From Streptomyces sp. OfavH-34-F (lineage in GTDB: Bacteria > Actinomycetota > Actinomycetes > Streptomycetales > Streptomycetaceae): a stretch of DNA of 64,000 bases. Made by a program: the position numbers and the translations under genes. The stretch is taken from positions 1 through 64,000 of the forward strand of contig NZ_JAKRGC010000010.1 of the NCBI RefSeq assembly GCF_022347745.1, written 5' to 3'. Below, piece after piece: positions 7,516 to 16,078 of the stretch; positions within the stretch are counted from its first letter, which is position 1, and each line of letters starts with the position of its first letter. Below the pieces are notes generated by a model. The model did no database searches. It was not told the DNA's origin and was given only the letters and a program-made list of their open reading frames with translations.

Positions 7516-9003
7516 TCAGCCGATGCCGGGGCCGTTGTCGTTGGCCAGGTTCAGGCCGAAGCGGGCCTTGAGAACCGGGGAACCCAGGTCGACAGGGTTG
7601 AAGGCGAAGGAGCCCTTCGCGGTCAGGCCCGAGGAGACACCCCGCAGCGACCACACCGCACCGCCGTCGGCGACGGTGCCGAGGTTCTCGTCGGGAGCAC
7701 CGGCCATCAGGTCCGCCTTGCGGTCCTTGTTGATGTCGAGCAGCCGGACCGATGCGCCGAAGTGGTCACCGGCCTCCGCCACCCCCGGCACCCCGGCCGA
7801 ATCCTGGTGGAAGGACTGCGAACCGGTACCGCTGAGACCACCGGCCCGGCCCTTCAGCAGCACCACCGCGCCCGCCGCCTTGGTCGTCCCGATGGCCTCG
7901 AACGGCACACCCGCGGCCAGGTCGGCGTAACCGTCGCCGTTGACGTCACCCGCGCTCAGCCGCGCGCCGAACTGATCGCCCTTCTCGCTCACCCCGGGTA
8001 CGCCCGCGGTGTCCTGGGTGATCGTCTTCGTCCGGGTGGTGCTCAGCCCGGACGCGGAACCGTAGTAGATCTTGATGGTTCCGGCATCGGTGGACAGGTT
8101 GTCCGTGTTGCCCTTCGGGATCACCCGCGTCGCGAGGTCGTCCCTGCCGTCCTTGTCGAAGTCACCGACCGCGGCGGCCGAGGCGCTCGGGAGCGGGATC
8201 GACTTCGTGGACAGGCCCTTGCGGGTACCCAGCCACAGCTTGCCGCCCAGGGCCTTGCCCTCGTACACGAAGAACGTGCACAGGTCGTCGATGCCGTCGC
8301 CGTTGAAGTCACCGACAGCGGTGTCCGACATGCGGTTGTTCGTATCGGCCATGAAGATCCCCCGCTCGCGGGCGGGCTTCCCGGTACGGGTGAACGGGCC
8401 GTACAGCACGTCGCGCTGCCACCCGTCGTCTCCGTTGAGCATCATCAGGTCCGTCGCGCCGTCACCGTCGAAATCACCGGCGGTGAGGTCGTCCCCGATC
8501 TGGTAGTCGGGGAAGGTCGGTATACGGGCCGCACCCTTCCCGGTGATGCCGCTGGTCCTGCCCCACAGCAGAATGACGGACCCGTTGATGGCATAGCCCT
8601 CGCCCATGAACCGTTCATGGGTGACCAGAGCGAGATCGGTCAGCCCGTCGTGGTCGAGGTCCCTGGCGGCCAACCGGTAGCCGAAGCCGTGATTCTTTCC
8701 GGGCGCGCCCGGCACGCCCGCGGTGTTCTGATCGATGACCGTGGTCTTCGCCTTGCTCAGACCCTTCGCCGATCCATAGCTGACGGTGACATAGCCGGCC
8801 CCGGAGTGGCCGGCGACCGTCGCGGCGGGAGCGGCGACGGCAAGGTCCTGATAGCCGTCGCCGTTGAAGTCCTCACGCACGGTCGTCGCCGCCGTACTTC
8901 CGGCGGCCCCCGCGGACGTGCCGCTGGGGGCTGCGACGGCCATGCCGCCCGTCAGTGCCGTGACAGCACAGACAGCCAGGGCCAGCGTGGTGCGTTTGCC
9001 CAC
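7516..9003 (-). CDS. Secreted FG-GAP/VCBS repeat protein (integrin-alpha-like propeller)
   Basis: A 495-residue exported protein. The GTG start 9003 follows AGGAG and begins a classic signal peptide (VGKRTTLALAVCAVTALTGGMAVAAPSG). An upstream in-frame start at 9060 would place 19 residues before it. The mature part is about seven FG-GAP repeats with Ca-binding loops of the type DxNGDGxxDLA: DFNGDGYQDLAVAAP, DLDHDGLTDLALV, DFDGDGATDLMML, DFNGDGIDDLCTF, DFDKDGRDDLATRV, DVNGDGYADLAAGVP and DINKDRKADLMAGAP. These build a beta-propeller like the integrin alpha head. Partner and function are unknown. It is probably extracellular or wall-associated, with Ca-dependent folding. It is monocistronic and ends in two strong hairpins. 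Confidence 0.85.
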   Translation of the reverse strand: MGKRTTLALAVCAVTALTGGMAVAAPSGTSAGAAGSTAATTVREDFNGDGYQDLAVAAPAATVAGHSGAGYVTVSYGSAKGLSKAKTTVIDQNTAGVPGAPGKNHGFGYRLAARDLDHDGLTDLALVTHERFMGEGYAINGSVILLWGRTSGITGKGAARIPTFPDYQIGDDLTAGDFDGDGATDLMMLNGDDGWQRDVLYGPFTRTGKPARERGIFMADTNNRMSDTAVGDFNGDGIDDLCTFFVYEGKALGGKLWLGTRKGLSTKSIPLPSASAAAVGDFDKDGRDDLATRVIPKGNTDNLSTDAGTIKIYYGSASGLSTTRTKTITQDTAGVPGVSEKGDQFGARLSAGDVNGDGYADLAAGVPFEAIGTTKAAGAVVLLKGRAGGLSGTGSQSFHQDSAGVPGVAEAGDHFGASVRLLDINKDRKADLMAGAPDENLGTVADGGAVWSLRGVSSGLTAKGSFAFNPVDLGSPVLKARFGLNLANDNGPGIG

Positions 9004-9250
9004 AAATTCTCCTTGGTCGCATACATCGAGCCAATGGCGTACGAGGTACGAGGCTCGCAAGGAAGACCCTTACGAAGGAAAGAAGGTTGCACAGTGAACA
9101 CGGCGTGAACTCATCCGCTGAGCAGGCACGGAGGGACGGGGAGGGCGACGCTCGTGCACTGTGGTGCGTGGTCGCGCGGGGATTTCTACTCGGGTACGGC
9201 TGAGTACCTTCGCTCTGCTGCGGGCCGGGAAGTGCCGGGAGGCTGGGGCC

Positions 9251-9664
9251 ATGACGAACGAACAGCGAAACCCCGCGCCCCTGTCCATGACGATCGTGCT
9301 GCTCGCCGGTGTGGCGGTGGCGATGTGGGCGTCCTGGCTGGGATGGGACCAGCACCGTGACGTGCATCCCGACGGTTCCACGACCGGCCCCTACGAGGCG
9401 TGGCAGGTGGCCGGGCTGGCGCTGGGTCTGCTGATACCGGTGTGCTGGGCGGCGCTGCGGGGGCACGGCAGAGCCGCGGTGCTCGGCATCTCAGGTGGTT
9501 TGACCCTGGCCGCGGCCTACGACTGGTCGGACGACGCGAGCGGTCTGTTCGTGGTCGGTGCGGGAATGGTGATGCTCGGGAGCGCGGCCGCGACGGGTCT
9601 CGTCACCTTCCTGACCTCCACCCTGCACAGGGCAGTCGCCGGAACCGGCCGCGCCGGGCACTGA
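9251..9664 (+). CDS. Small integral membrane protein, unknown function
   Basis: A 137-residue protein with about three or four hydrophobic helices: MTIVLLAGVAVAMWASWLGW, WQVAGLALGLLIPVCWAAL, AAVLGISGGLTLAAAYDW, and LFVVGAGMVMLGSAAATGLVTFLTS. ATG 9251 is preferred over the upstream ATG 9161 because GGGAGG lies just upstream and the first hydrophobic segment starts soon after. No family is recognised and no charged catalytic pattern is visible. It is divergent from the FG-GAP gene. Confidence 0.55.
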   Translation: MTNEQRNPAPLSMTIVLLAGVAVAMWASWLGWDQHRDVHPDGSTTGPYEAWQVAGLALGLLIPVCWAALRGHGRAAVLGISGGLTLAAAYDWSDDASGLFVVGAGMVMLGSAAATGLVTFLTSTLHRAVAGTGRAGH

Positions 9665-9810
9665 TCCGCAGAGGCGGTGGAAGCGGCGGCGGCCTCGCCG
9701 GTCTCCTCCTGGCCGGGGGTGACATGATCGTGCGGTGTCACGGGTGATCATGGCGTCGCGATCGGCGAACTCGTGCCCCTTCACGAGCACGAGAACAGGA
9801 GCAGCGACCG

Positions 9811-10302
9811 GTGAACAGGAACCTGGCCGAGGTGGAGATCGCTCGTACGGACTGGGCAGGCTTCCGGACGCTGGGCGACCGGTCCCGTGACGTACCCGGC
9901 GCGTTGCGTCGTCTGCTGGCGGCCTCGGACGAGGACGAGGCCATGGCGGCCTACTGGGACCTGGAAAACGTGGTCGTGGTGCAGGGGCAATTGCACAGCG
10001 CCGCCCTCCCCACGGTCCCCGTACTCCTAGCGGGGCTGCTCGGCGAACTGTCCCCGGACGCCCGCGACCTCGTTCTGGAACTCCTCCGGCAGATCGTCAC
10101 GGGCGAGCCGGACAGGGACGAGCATGCCCTGGGCAACACCGATCTCGGTGACCGCTGCCGGCAGGCCGCCCGCACCGGTCTCTGGCTCGTCTATCGGGAG
10201 CTGGGAACACGGCGCCGGGACACGGCGGAGGCCATCCTGGACCGCATCGAGGAGGACCCCGCGCGTATCGCCGCGTACCTGGCGAACACCCGGGGCAAGT
10301 AG
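9811..10302 (+). CDS. HEAT-like helical hypothetical protein
   Basis: A 163-residue cytoplasmic protein rich in Leu/Ala helices, beginning at GTG 9811 with AGGAG about 9 nt upstream. The segment VPGALRRLLAASDEDEAMAAYWDLENVVVVQGQLHSAALPTVPVLLAGLLGEL reads like one or two HEAT/armadillo-type repeats and recurs in Streptomyces hypotheticals. There is no catalytic motif. A scaffold or immunity-type function is possible but unsupported. It is convergent with the VOC gene. Confidence 0.55.
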   Translation: MNRNLAEVEIARTDWAGFRTLGDRSRDVPGALRRLLAASDEDEAMAAYWDLENVVVVQGQLHSAALPTVPVLLAGLLGELSPDARDLVLELLRQIVTGEPDRDEHALGNTDLGDRCRQAARTGLWLVYRELGTRRRDTAEAILDRIEEDPARIAAYLANTRGK

Positions 10303-10374
10303 CCGCCGGAGAACCGGGGGACACCCCGAGCCGTCCTCCGCCCCCGACGGCCGAGCCGGGCAGCCGCGCCGGCC

Positions 10375-10773
10375 TCAGCGAGCGAACTTCTCGATGGCCG
10401 CCGGTGTGACGGGGGTGAAGAAGTTGACGAGGTTGCCGTCGGGATCCCGGAACAGGAGCGCGCGGTTGCCCCAGGGCATCGTGGTGGGCTCGTTGACGAA
10501 GTCCTCCACGAAGCCCCTCAGGTTCTTGTACACGCCGTCCACGTCGTCGACGAGGAATTCGAGGATGACGCTGCGATTGTCGGCCGGACGGGCGGAGCCG
10601 GGCGCGAACAGGCCGACCGTGCGGGTGCTGCCGATCGCCAGGGTGGCCGAGCGGGTCGTGAGTTCGGCGAAGTCCTCGGTGAACCAGGTGGCGGACACGC
10701 CGGTGGCGCGCTCGTAGAAGCCGACGAGGCGGGCCACGTCGCCCGTGATGATGCGTATGGAGACGAAATTCAT
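10375..10773 (-). CDS. VOC (glyoxalase/dioxygenase-fold) protein
   Basis: A 132-residue single vicinal-oxygen-chelate domain pair. The first half is MNFVSIRIITGDVARLVGFYERATGV; the second holds SVILEFLVDDVDGVYKNL and ends ALLFRDPDGNLVNFFTP, a canonical VOC finish carrying the metal-site Glu/Asn region. ATG 10773 starts directly at the first beta strand, with GGAAGAA upstream; longer in-frame starts run into the divergent regulator. It could be a glyoxalase-like, antibiotic-resistance or dioxygenase-type protein and no substrate can be read. It is divergent from the WYL regulator with a perfect palindrome between them, so that regulator probably controls it. Confidence 0.85.
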   Translation of the reverse strand: MNFVSIRIITGDVARLVGFYERATGVSATWFTEDFAELTTRSATLAIGSTRTVGLFAPGSARPADNRSVILEFLVDDVDGVYKNLRGFVEDFVNEPTTMPWGNRALLFRDPDGNLVNFFTPVTPAAIEKFAR

Positions 10774-10819
10774 GGATTTCTTCCGTTCTGTACGTGCTGA
10801 GGGCTTCACCGTACGACTG

Positions 10820-10844
10820 ATACCGGGCGGAACCCGCCCGGTAT
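10820..10844. promoter_or_regulatory. Perfect 11-bp inverted repeat between the VOC and WYL genes
   Basis: ATACCGGGCGG (10820-10830), spacer AAC, CCGCCCGGTAT (10834-10844). It lies 20 nt before the WYL start and 47 nt before the VOC start, a good position for a dimeric repressor acting on both. Binding by the WYL protein is inferred. Confidence 0.6.
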
Positions 10845-10863
10845 ATGCGGGAGGATGCGAGGT

Positions 10864-11856
10864 ATGCCTCGCCCCGCCGCCCGCGTGCTCGCCCTGCTGG
10901 AGCTTCTGCAGTCGGGCGGCATCCGCACCGTGACCGAACTGGCCGGACGGCTCGGCGTCGACGAACGCACCGTCCGCCGCTATGCCGGTCACCTCCTCGA
11001 CCTCGACATCCCCGTCGAGTCCGTCCGAGGCCGCTATGGCGGCTACCGCCTCGCCCCCGGTTACCGCATGCCCCCGCTCATGCTGAGCGACGACGAGGCG
11101 CTCGCCGTGCTGCTCGGCCTGATCGCAGGCCGGAGAGCCGGACTGACGACAGCCGTGTCCACGGCCGGTGAGACGGCGACGGCCAAGATCCGGCGCGTGC
11201 TCCCCGAACGGCTGAGCCACAGGCTCGACGCGGTCCTCGGCGCCCTTGCCTTCACCGATCCGCCCGGCGAGACAGCCGCACCGCAGTCCGCGGTGCTGCT
11301 CGCCATCGCCGACGCGGTCAGCCATCACCGGCCGGTCTCGATCCGGTACACCGCCGCCGACGGCAGGCACAGCGCACGCACCCTGCACCCGTACGGGGTC
11401 GTCTCCCACTCGGGCCGCTGGTACGTCACGGCCGCGGATCTCACGACAGGTGAGGACCGGACGTTTCGGCTGGACCGCGTCACGGAGGCGAGAATCCTGC
11501 CCGGCTCATTCGAACCGCCCGCCGGACCCGACCCTGCCCAGCGCGTCCTGACCGGGCTCGCCACGGCTCCGTACCGGCACGAGGTGACCGTGCGGATTCA
11601 GGGCACGCCCGAGCAGATCCACACCCGGCTCCCCGCCGGCGTCGCCATCGTGGAGGAACTTCCCTCCCCGGGCCGTGCGGAACCGGACACCGAGCGCTGG
11701 TGCCGGGTCGCCCTGCGGGTCGAACGGCTCGACTGGCTGCCCGCCGTCCTCGCCTCGCTGGACCGGCCCTTCGTCATCGAGCGCCCCGATGAGCTTCGCG
11801 GTCTCGTCGAAGCCTTCGCCGAACGGCTCAAGAGCTCCGCCCGGCGCACCCCGTGA
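10864..11856 (+). CDS. YafY-type HTH/WYL transcriptional regulator
   Basis: A 330-residue DeoR-like regulator. The N-terminal HTH (about 3-60) includes ARVLALLELLQSGGIRTVTELAGRLGVDERTVRRYAGHL and the wing VRGRYGGYRLAPGY. A linker leads to the WYL domain (about 140-215: HSARTLHPYGVVSHSGRWYVTAADLTTGEDRTFRLDRVTEARIL), followed by a WCX C-terminal extension. I chose ATG 10864, since GGGAGG (10849-10854) lies 9 nt before it but directly abuts the alternative ATG 10855. WYL proteins sense nucleic acids or small ligands; this short class usually represses a neighbouring VOC or short-chain dehydrogenase gene. It is divergent from the VOC gene with a shared palindrome. Confidence 0.88.
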   Translation: MPRPAARVLALLELLQSGGIRTVTELAGRLGVDERTVRRYAGHLLDLDIPVESVRGRYGGYRLAPGYRMPPLMLSDDEALAVLLGLIAGRRAGLTTAVSTAGETATAKIRRVLPERLSHRLDAVLGALAFTDPPGETAAPQSAVLLAIADAVSHHRPVSIRYTAADGRHSARTLHPYGVVSHSGRWYVTAADLTTGEDRTFRLDRVTEARILPGSFEPPAGPDPAQRVLTGLATAPYRHEVTVRIQGTPEQIHTRLPAGVAIVEELPSPGRAEPDTERWCRVALRVERLDWLPAVLASLDRPFVIERPDELRGLVEAFAERLKSSARRTP

Positions 11857-11898
11857 GCACACCCGGCGAACCCGTTCCGCCTTCGCCCGGAACCGGTG

Positions 11899-14046
11899 CT
11901 ACCCGGTGGCGCTCGCACGGCCCGGCGGCTCGAAGGCGGCCAGGGTGCGTTTCCCGACGGCCGCGTAGACGACACCGTCGGCCCGGACCGTCAGGTGCGA
12001 TCCGCCGCCGGACGGTCGGGGCTCCGAGGTCCGGACGGGCTTCGACCGCCACAGCTCCCGCCCGTCGGCGCCGTCCAGGCAGACGAGCGAGCGGTTCGCC
12101 CTGAGCACGTAGACGCGGCCCTTGGCGTCGATGTACGGATCGGCGTCCGACCCGGCGATCGGCACCTGCCATCGCACCCTGCCGTCCTCCAGGCCAGTGG
12201 CCACCAAGCGGCCCTTCACCCGGTCCCGCACCACCTTCCACGTGGGGCCGAAGACGACGGTGTCGGGTTCCTCGCCGGCGGTCTGCGGCGGGTCGATCTC
12301 GTGGCTCGCCCGCCGCGTTCCGTCGGTGTCGAAACGCATGTACTCCTTCATGCGGGTCGAGTCGTCGTTCCAGATCTCGATGCCGACGGAGTCCTTGTCG
12401 GACTGGTGCGCCCAGGACACGGCGGGGGAGGGCAGGTCGCGGCTCCAGCGGACGTCGCCCGTATGCGGATCGATGCGCTCCACGACCGCTCGGGGCCGTT
12501 GCGCGGTGGGGCCGGGACGGAGGTTGAGGACGGCACCCGCCACCATTCTGGGGTAGGTGGCCGCGCTGCTCGGCGTGGTCCGGTTCCAGATCGCGGCGCC
12601 CGTCTCGATGTTCCTGCCGCTGATACCGAAGGTGCTTCCCACGACGAGGTCGGTACCGCTCAGCACCGCTGACGTACCCATCGGAGCCTTGACGTTCCAC
12701 CGGTCGATGCCGGTGGCCAGATCCACGGCGCGCAGCACCTGCCGTTCCCATTCACCGGTGTCCATGAAGTTGTTCCCCTCGGCGACGATCACCAGTGACC
12801 GCCTGGGCGAGACGGTCAGCATCATGCTGTTGTCCCGGGTACGCGGGGTGGCCCACCGCTTCTTTCCCGTGCGGGCGTCGTAGGCGGTGACCGCCTCCCG
12901 CTGCGACTCGCAGAGCACCAGTTCGCCGGTGGCGGTGCAGTGACCGACGTCCGACGGTACTTTCGCCGTCCAACTCGCCGTAACGGCGGGCCCCGTCGGC
13001 GAGGACGTGGCGCCGGACGCGCCCTGTCCCTTGTCCGTACGACCGGTTCCCCACTGCTGCCAGGCGACCAGGCCGAGAGTCAGCGAGACCACGAGAGTCC
13101 CGGCCCCCAGGGCCACCCGTCGCCACGGGCGGCGGCCGGACGCGGCAGCATCCTGCCCGGTCTCGTCCTCCTCCTTCTGCTGGGGTTCCGGTGACGGGGG
13201 TGCGTCCTCGGCGGATGAGACCGCCGGTGGCCGGATCGTGCTGCCCCGGAGCAGCTCCAGGATCTCGGCGGGGGCCGGCCGGGCGGCGGGGTCCTTGGCC
13301 AGGCACCGGCCGATCAGCTCGTGCAGGGGGCTTGTCCCGGCGAGGGGTGCGGGCTCGCCGTGTACGACGTGCCAGGCGATCGCGTAGGGGCTGTCGCCCT
13401 CGAACGGACCCGCGCCGGTCAGCGCGTACGTGAGCACCCCGCCCAGTGCGAAGACGTCGGCGGCCGGCCCCGCCTGGGCCTGGGCGAGGAACTGCTCCGG
13501 GGCCATGAACGCCGGCGTGCCCACCAGGGCGTCGGTTTGGGTCAGGCGTTCGGTGCCGTTGACCCGCGCGATGCCGAAGTCGATGACGCGCGGACCGTCG
13601 CCGGTCAGCAGGATGTTGCTGGGCTTGAGATCGCGATGGACCAGCCCGACCCGGTGGATGTCCCGCAGGGCCTCGGCCAGTTCGTACGCCAGGACGCGCA
13701 CCTCGTGCTCCGGTAGCGGACCGCGGTCCCCCACGCGGTCGGCGAGCGAGGGCCCCGGTACGAACAGCGTGGCCATCCAGAGCAGCGGGCCCTCGGTGGC
13801 GGCGTCGATCACCGAGGCCGTGTACGCCCCGCTGACCCGCCGGGCCGCCTCCACCTCGCGGGCGAACCGGGCCCGGAATCGGGGATCGGCGGCGTACTCC
13901 TCGCGTATCACCTTCATCGCGACGCGCCGGCCGGTGGGGGAGACCGCCACGAAGACGCGGCCCATGCCTCCCGACCCCAGGAGCCGCTCGACCACGTAGT
14001 GGCCGACCGTCGCCCCCGGCCCCAGCCGCTCCCCGTACGCATCCAT
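11899..14046 (-). CDS. Membrane Ser/Thr protein kinase with extracellular PQQ-type propeller
   Basis: A 715-residue PknB-like kinase. The kinase domain (about 10-270) has the G-loop LLGSGGMGRVF, VAMKVI lysine, HRDLKPSNILL catalytic loop, IDFGIAR and the GTPAFMAPEQ activation segment. An acidic linker follows, then one membrane helix (VALGAGTLVVSLTLGLVAW, about 315-335) and an external PQQ/quinoprotein-like propeller (YDARTGKKRWATP, VDLATGIDRW, IETGAAIWNR, IDPHTGDVRWSRD, CLDGADGRELWRSKP). The propeller probably senses a ligand or wall state. ATG 14046 is preferred since the kinase fold starts there; GTG 14067 would add seven residues. It is monocistronic, so substrates are unknown. Confidence 0.92.
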   Translation of the reverse strand: MDAYGERLGPGATVGHYVVERLLGSGGMGRVFVAVSPTGRRVAMKVIREEYAADPRFRARFAREVEAARRVSGAYTASVIDAATEGPLLWMATLFVPGPSLADRVGDRGPLPEHEVRVLAYELAEALRDIHRVGLVHRDLKPSNILLTGDGPRVIDFGIARVNGTERLTQTDALVGTPAFMAPEQFLAQAQAGPAADVFALGGVLTYALTGAGPFEGDSPYAIAWHVVHGEPAPLAGTSPLHELIGRCLAKDPAARPAPAEILELLRGSTIRPPAVSSAEDAPPSPEPQQKEEDETGQDAAASGRRPWRRVALGAGTLVVSLTLGLVAWQQWGTGRTDKGQGASGATSSPTGPAVTASWTAKVPSDVGHCTATGELVLCESQREAVTAYDARTGKKRWATPRTRDNSMMLTVSPRRSLVIVAEGNNFMDTGEWERQVLRAVDLATGIDRWNVKAPMGTSAVLSGTDLVVGSTFGISGRNIETGAAIWNRTTPSSAATYPRMVAGAVLNLRPGPTAQRPRAVVERIDPHTGDVRWSRDLPSPAVSWAHQSDKDSVGIEIWNDDSTRMKEYMRFDTDGTRRASHEIDPPQTAGEEPDTVVFGPTWKVVRDRVKGRLVATGLEDGRVRWQVPIAGSDADPYIDAKGRVYVLRANRSLVCLDGADGRELWRSKPVRTSEPRPSGGGSHLTVRADGVVYAAVGKRTLAAFEPPGRASATG

Positions 14047-14195
14047 CACTCCGGCCCCCGCTTTCACCGGCCGACGACGATACCGATCCGGGATGCCCGC
14101 CGTGAGAGCGTTCTCGGCCGTAGCCGCCCGCCGACAGCGCCTATGTGCCCGGCGACGGGGTACTGGGGGTGCACTTTCCCTGAGAGGAGCTTGTG

Positions 14196-14366
14196 ATGCT
14201 CGGTATGGTCGCGGCAGTGCTGTTCTTCGTCTCGTTCCTGATCAACGTGGCGGAGGTCAGCACCAACGACGTGTTCTCTTCGACGAACGTGATGCTGCTG
14301 GGGCTCACGGCCCTGGCTCTGCATGTGGCGGGCGTGGGCCACGGCTGGGGCGCCCGCAGGAGGTGA
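14196..14366 (+). CDS. Small two-helix membrane protein (56 aa)
   Basis: A short frame from ATG 14196 with GAGAGGAG (14182-14189) as ribosome site. It starts MLGMVAAVLFFVSFLINVAEV, then VMLLGLTALALHVAGVG, and ends HGWGARRR. The two hydrophobic helices with a short polar loop (STNDVFSST) and basic tail are typical of conserved tiny Streptomyces membrane proteins. Function is unknown. Confidence 0.6.
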   Translation: MLGMVAAVLFFVSFLINVAEVSTNDVFSSTNVMLLGLTALALHVAGVGHGWGARRR

Positions 14367-14510
14367 CTGCCGTCCGGGCGCCGTGACACGCCGGACCGGT
14401 CCCTCGACAGCTCTCCCTGACACCCCGCTCCGGGCGGAAAGAGGAATTCCAAAAGTGGGGGGAGTGGGATCGCACCTTGGGGGCAGAGGATGTCTCGGAG
14501 GTTGATAATC

Positions 14511-14678
14511 ATGGTTCCCCTTATTCTCGTTCTTCTGCTGGCTCTGCTTCTCTTCGGTGCGGGTTTCGCATTGAAGGCGCTCTGGTGGATAGCGATCATC
14601 GTGCTGGTGGTCTGGCTGCTCGGATTCATCGTCCGGCCGACGGCGAATGGAAAGCGGGGCCGTTGGTATCGGTGGTGA
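14511..14678 (+). CDS. Small hydrophobic protein
   Basis: A 55-residue, very hydrophobic protein (MVPLILVLLLALLLFG, then WWIAIIVLVVWLLGFIVRP) with a basic C-terminus (KRGRWYRW). It matches the short proteins annotated only as hydrophobic protein in Streptomyces. ATG 14511 is chosen because GGAGG (14497-14501) precedes it by 9 nt; ATG 14490 in the same frame would add seven residues. It probably forms a membrane hairpin. Function is unknown and many relatives are stress- or desiccation-associated by context only. A strong terminator follows. Confidence 0.65.
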   Translation: MVPLILVLLLALLLFGAGFALKALWWIAIIVLVVWLLGFIVRPTANGKRGRWYRW

Positions 14679-14706
14679 CATCCACCGCTCTACCGGGCTG
14701 GTCCCC

Positions 14707-14746
14707 GCGTGTGGGCCGCAACGATGCGTCGTTGCGGCCCACACGC
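14707..14746 (+). terminator. 18-bp perfect hairpin terminator
   Basis: Arms 14707-14724 and 14729-14746 are perfect reverse complements around a 4-nt loop, 29 nt after the small hydrophobic gene's stop. It is a strong intrinsic-type terminator for that gene. Confidence 0.8.
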
Positions 14747-15214
14747 ACGTCGACATCCTGGTGTGGGTCAGGCATGGGAGGAGCGGTGCGGGGAAGCAGG
14801 GAGGAATGGCCGGAGATTCCTTCAGGAACCATGACCTCCACTGAGGGAATCTCCGGTCACCCCCTTACGCCTTTCATCGGCTACCGCTGCCTCACGCGCA
14901 ACGGGAATTCTCAGGTCTCGGGTCAGCCGATCTCGCCGAAAGCGAACACAGTCGGCTCCGCGTCCTGCTCGTGACGCGGATAGCGAAGATTTCCGCAGGG
15001 GGCCGCCTCGTTGGGCCAGGAGCCGTCCCGCGCCTTCGCGCCGGCGGATCGTCGCGGAGGCGCCGCTCGCCGCCGGCCGATCGCCGGAGGAAAGATCATC
15101 CGCGGCGATTACTTTGCTCCGGAGCGGGAGTCCTCTTCAGGAACGCTCTGCCGGACACCCACCTGCTTCCGGACCGGGCACGATGTCGAGCACGCCCCTA
15201 CCAGGAGGTACCTC
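14747..15214. other. Intergenic region with an 11-bp inverted repeat
   Basis: No convincing gene is present. It contains an inverted repeat CCGGAGATTCC (14810-14820) / GGAATCTCCGG (14846-14856) around 25 nt. Open frames here lack ribosome sites. The promoter of the downstream gene at 15215 must lie in this region, but I cannot assign its boxes. Confidence 0.4.
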
Positions 15215-15880
15215 ATGACTGATCCGGAACTGGCAACAGACCACAGCCGCAAGGCCGGAGTCTGGCCCGCGATCCACACCGAGCGGGCGGAACTGGCAGC
15301 CGATCTCGGACAGCTGACGGCCGAACAGTGGGAGACGCCGTCGCTGTGCTCCGGCCTGACGGTGCGTGAGGTGCTGGCGCATCTCACCGCCGGCGCCAGC
15401 CTGAACACCGTGCGCTGGCTGGCGGGGGTGATCCGCTGCCGGTTCGACTTCGACAAGCAGGTGGCCATGCGGCTGGCCGAGCAACTGGGCACGGGTCCGG
15501 CCGAGACCCTTGAGCGGTTCCGGGCTGTCGTACCGAGCCGCACCAAACCTCCCTTGCCCCCCATCGCCATGCTGGGCGAGACGATCGTCCACGGAGAAGA
15601 CATCCGGAACCCGCTGGGCATCCGTCGCCCCTACCCGATCGAGGTCGTCACTCAGGTGGCCGAGTACTACCAGGGCTCGGACCTCGTGGTCGTTGCCAAG
15701 GGACGCATCGGTGGCCTGCGACTCGTCGCGGCCGACGGCCCTTTCACGACCGGATCCGGGCCGCTCGTGTCCGGCCCCACCCTGGCCCTGGTGATGGCCA
15801 TGACCGGACGCGCGACGTACTGCGACGACCTCGAGGGCGACGGTGTGGAACTCCTCCGCAGTCGGTGCGGGACAGCCTGA
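15215..15880 (+). CDS. Maleylpyruvate-isomerase/DinB-fold family protein (mycothiol-dependent type)
   Basis: A 221-residue protein of the actinobacterial DinB-like group annotated as maleylpyruvate isomerase family. Visible are ERAELAADLGQLTAEQWETPSLCSGLTVREVLAHLTAGA (about 20-60), with the expected metal-ligand His in LAHL, and later ETIVHGEDIRNPLGI (about 128-142), holding a second His/Glu/Asp set. Family members form four-helix bundles that bind a divalent metal, and some use mycothiol; the substrate here is unknown. ATG 15215 has a perfect AGGAGG 6 nt upstream, and longer in-frame starts reach back into non-coding DNA. It appears monocistronic. Confidence 0.8.
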   Translation: MTDPELATDHSRKAGVWPAIHTERAELAADLGQLTAEQWETPSLCSGLTVREVLAHLTAGASLNTVRWLAGVIRCRFDFDKQVAMRLAEQLGTGPAETLERFRAVVPSRTKPPLPPIAMLGETIVHGEDIRNPLGIRRPYPIEVVTQVAEYYQGSDLVVVAKGRIGGLRLVAADGPFTTGSGPLVSGPTLALVMAMTGRATYCDDLEGDGVELLRSRCGTA

Positions 15881-16078
15881 CCATGTCCTCGGCGTTGAGC
15901 GCGCCGGCCGGCCTGTGATCACTCGTCGGGCACGGTGTGCGAGGCCCGGCCCTTGCCTGGGGCCGTGCTCCGCCCGTTTCCCGTGATCGCCGCACATGGT
16001 TGCGATCCACGTGGTTCGCTGGCCTCGGGGGGCGCCACCGGTGCCCGCACGGGATACGAGACGGCAATCGGAGGCTCA

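Noticed and set aside
10315..10328. Small CGGGG-GACA-CCCCG hairpin after the 9811 gene
   Set aside because: Only five base pairs; in this GC-rich DNA it is too weak to call a terminator.
15011..15214. N-terminal extension of the DinB-type protein
   Set aside because: The extra codons have no similarity to the family, while ATG 15215 has a perfect AGGAGG 6 nt upstream.
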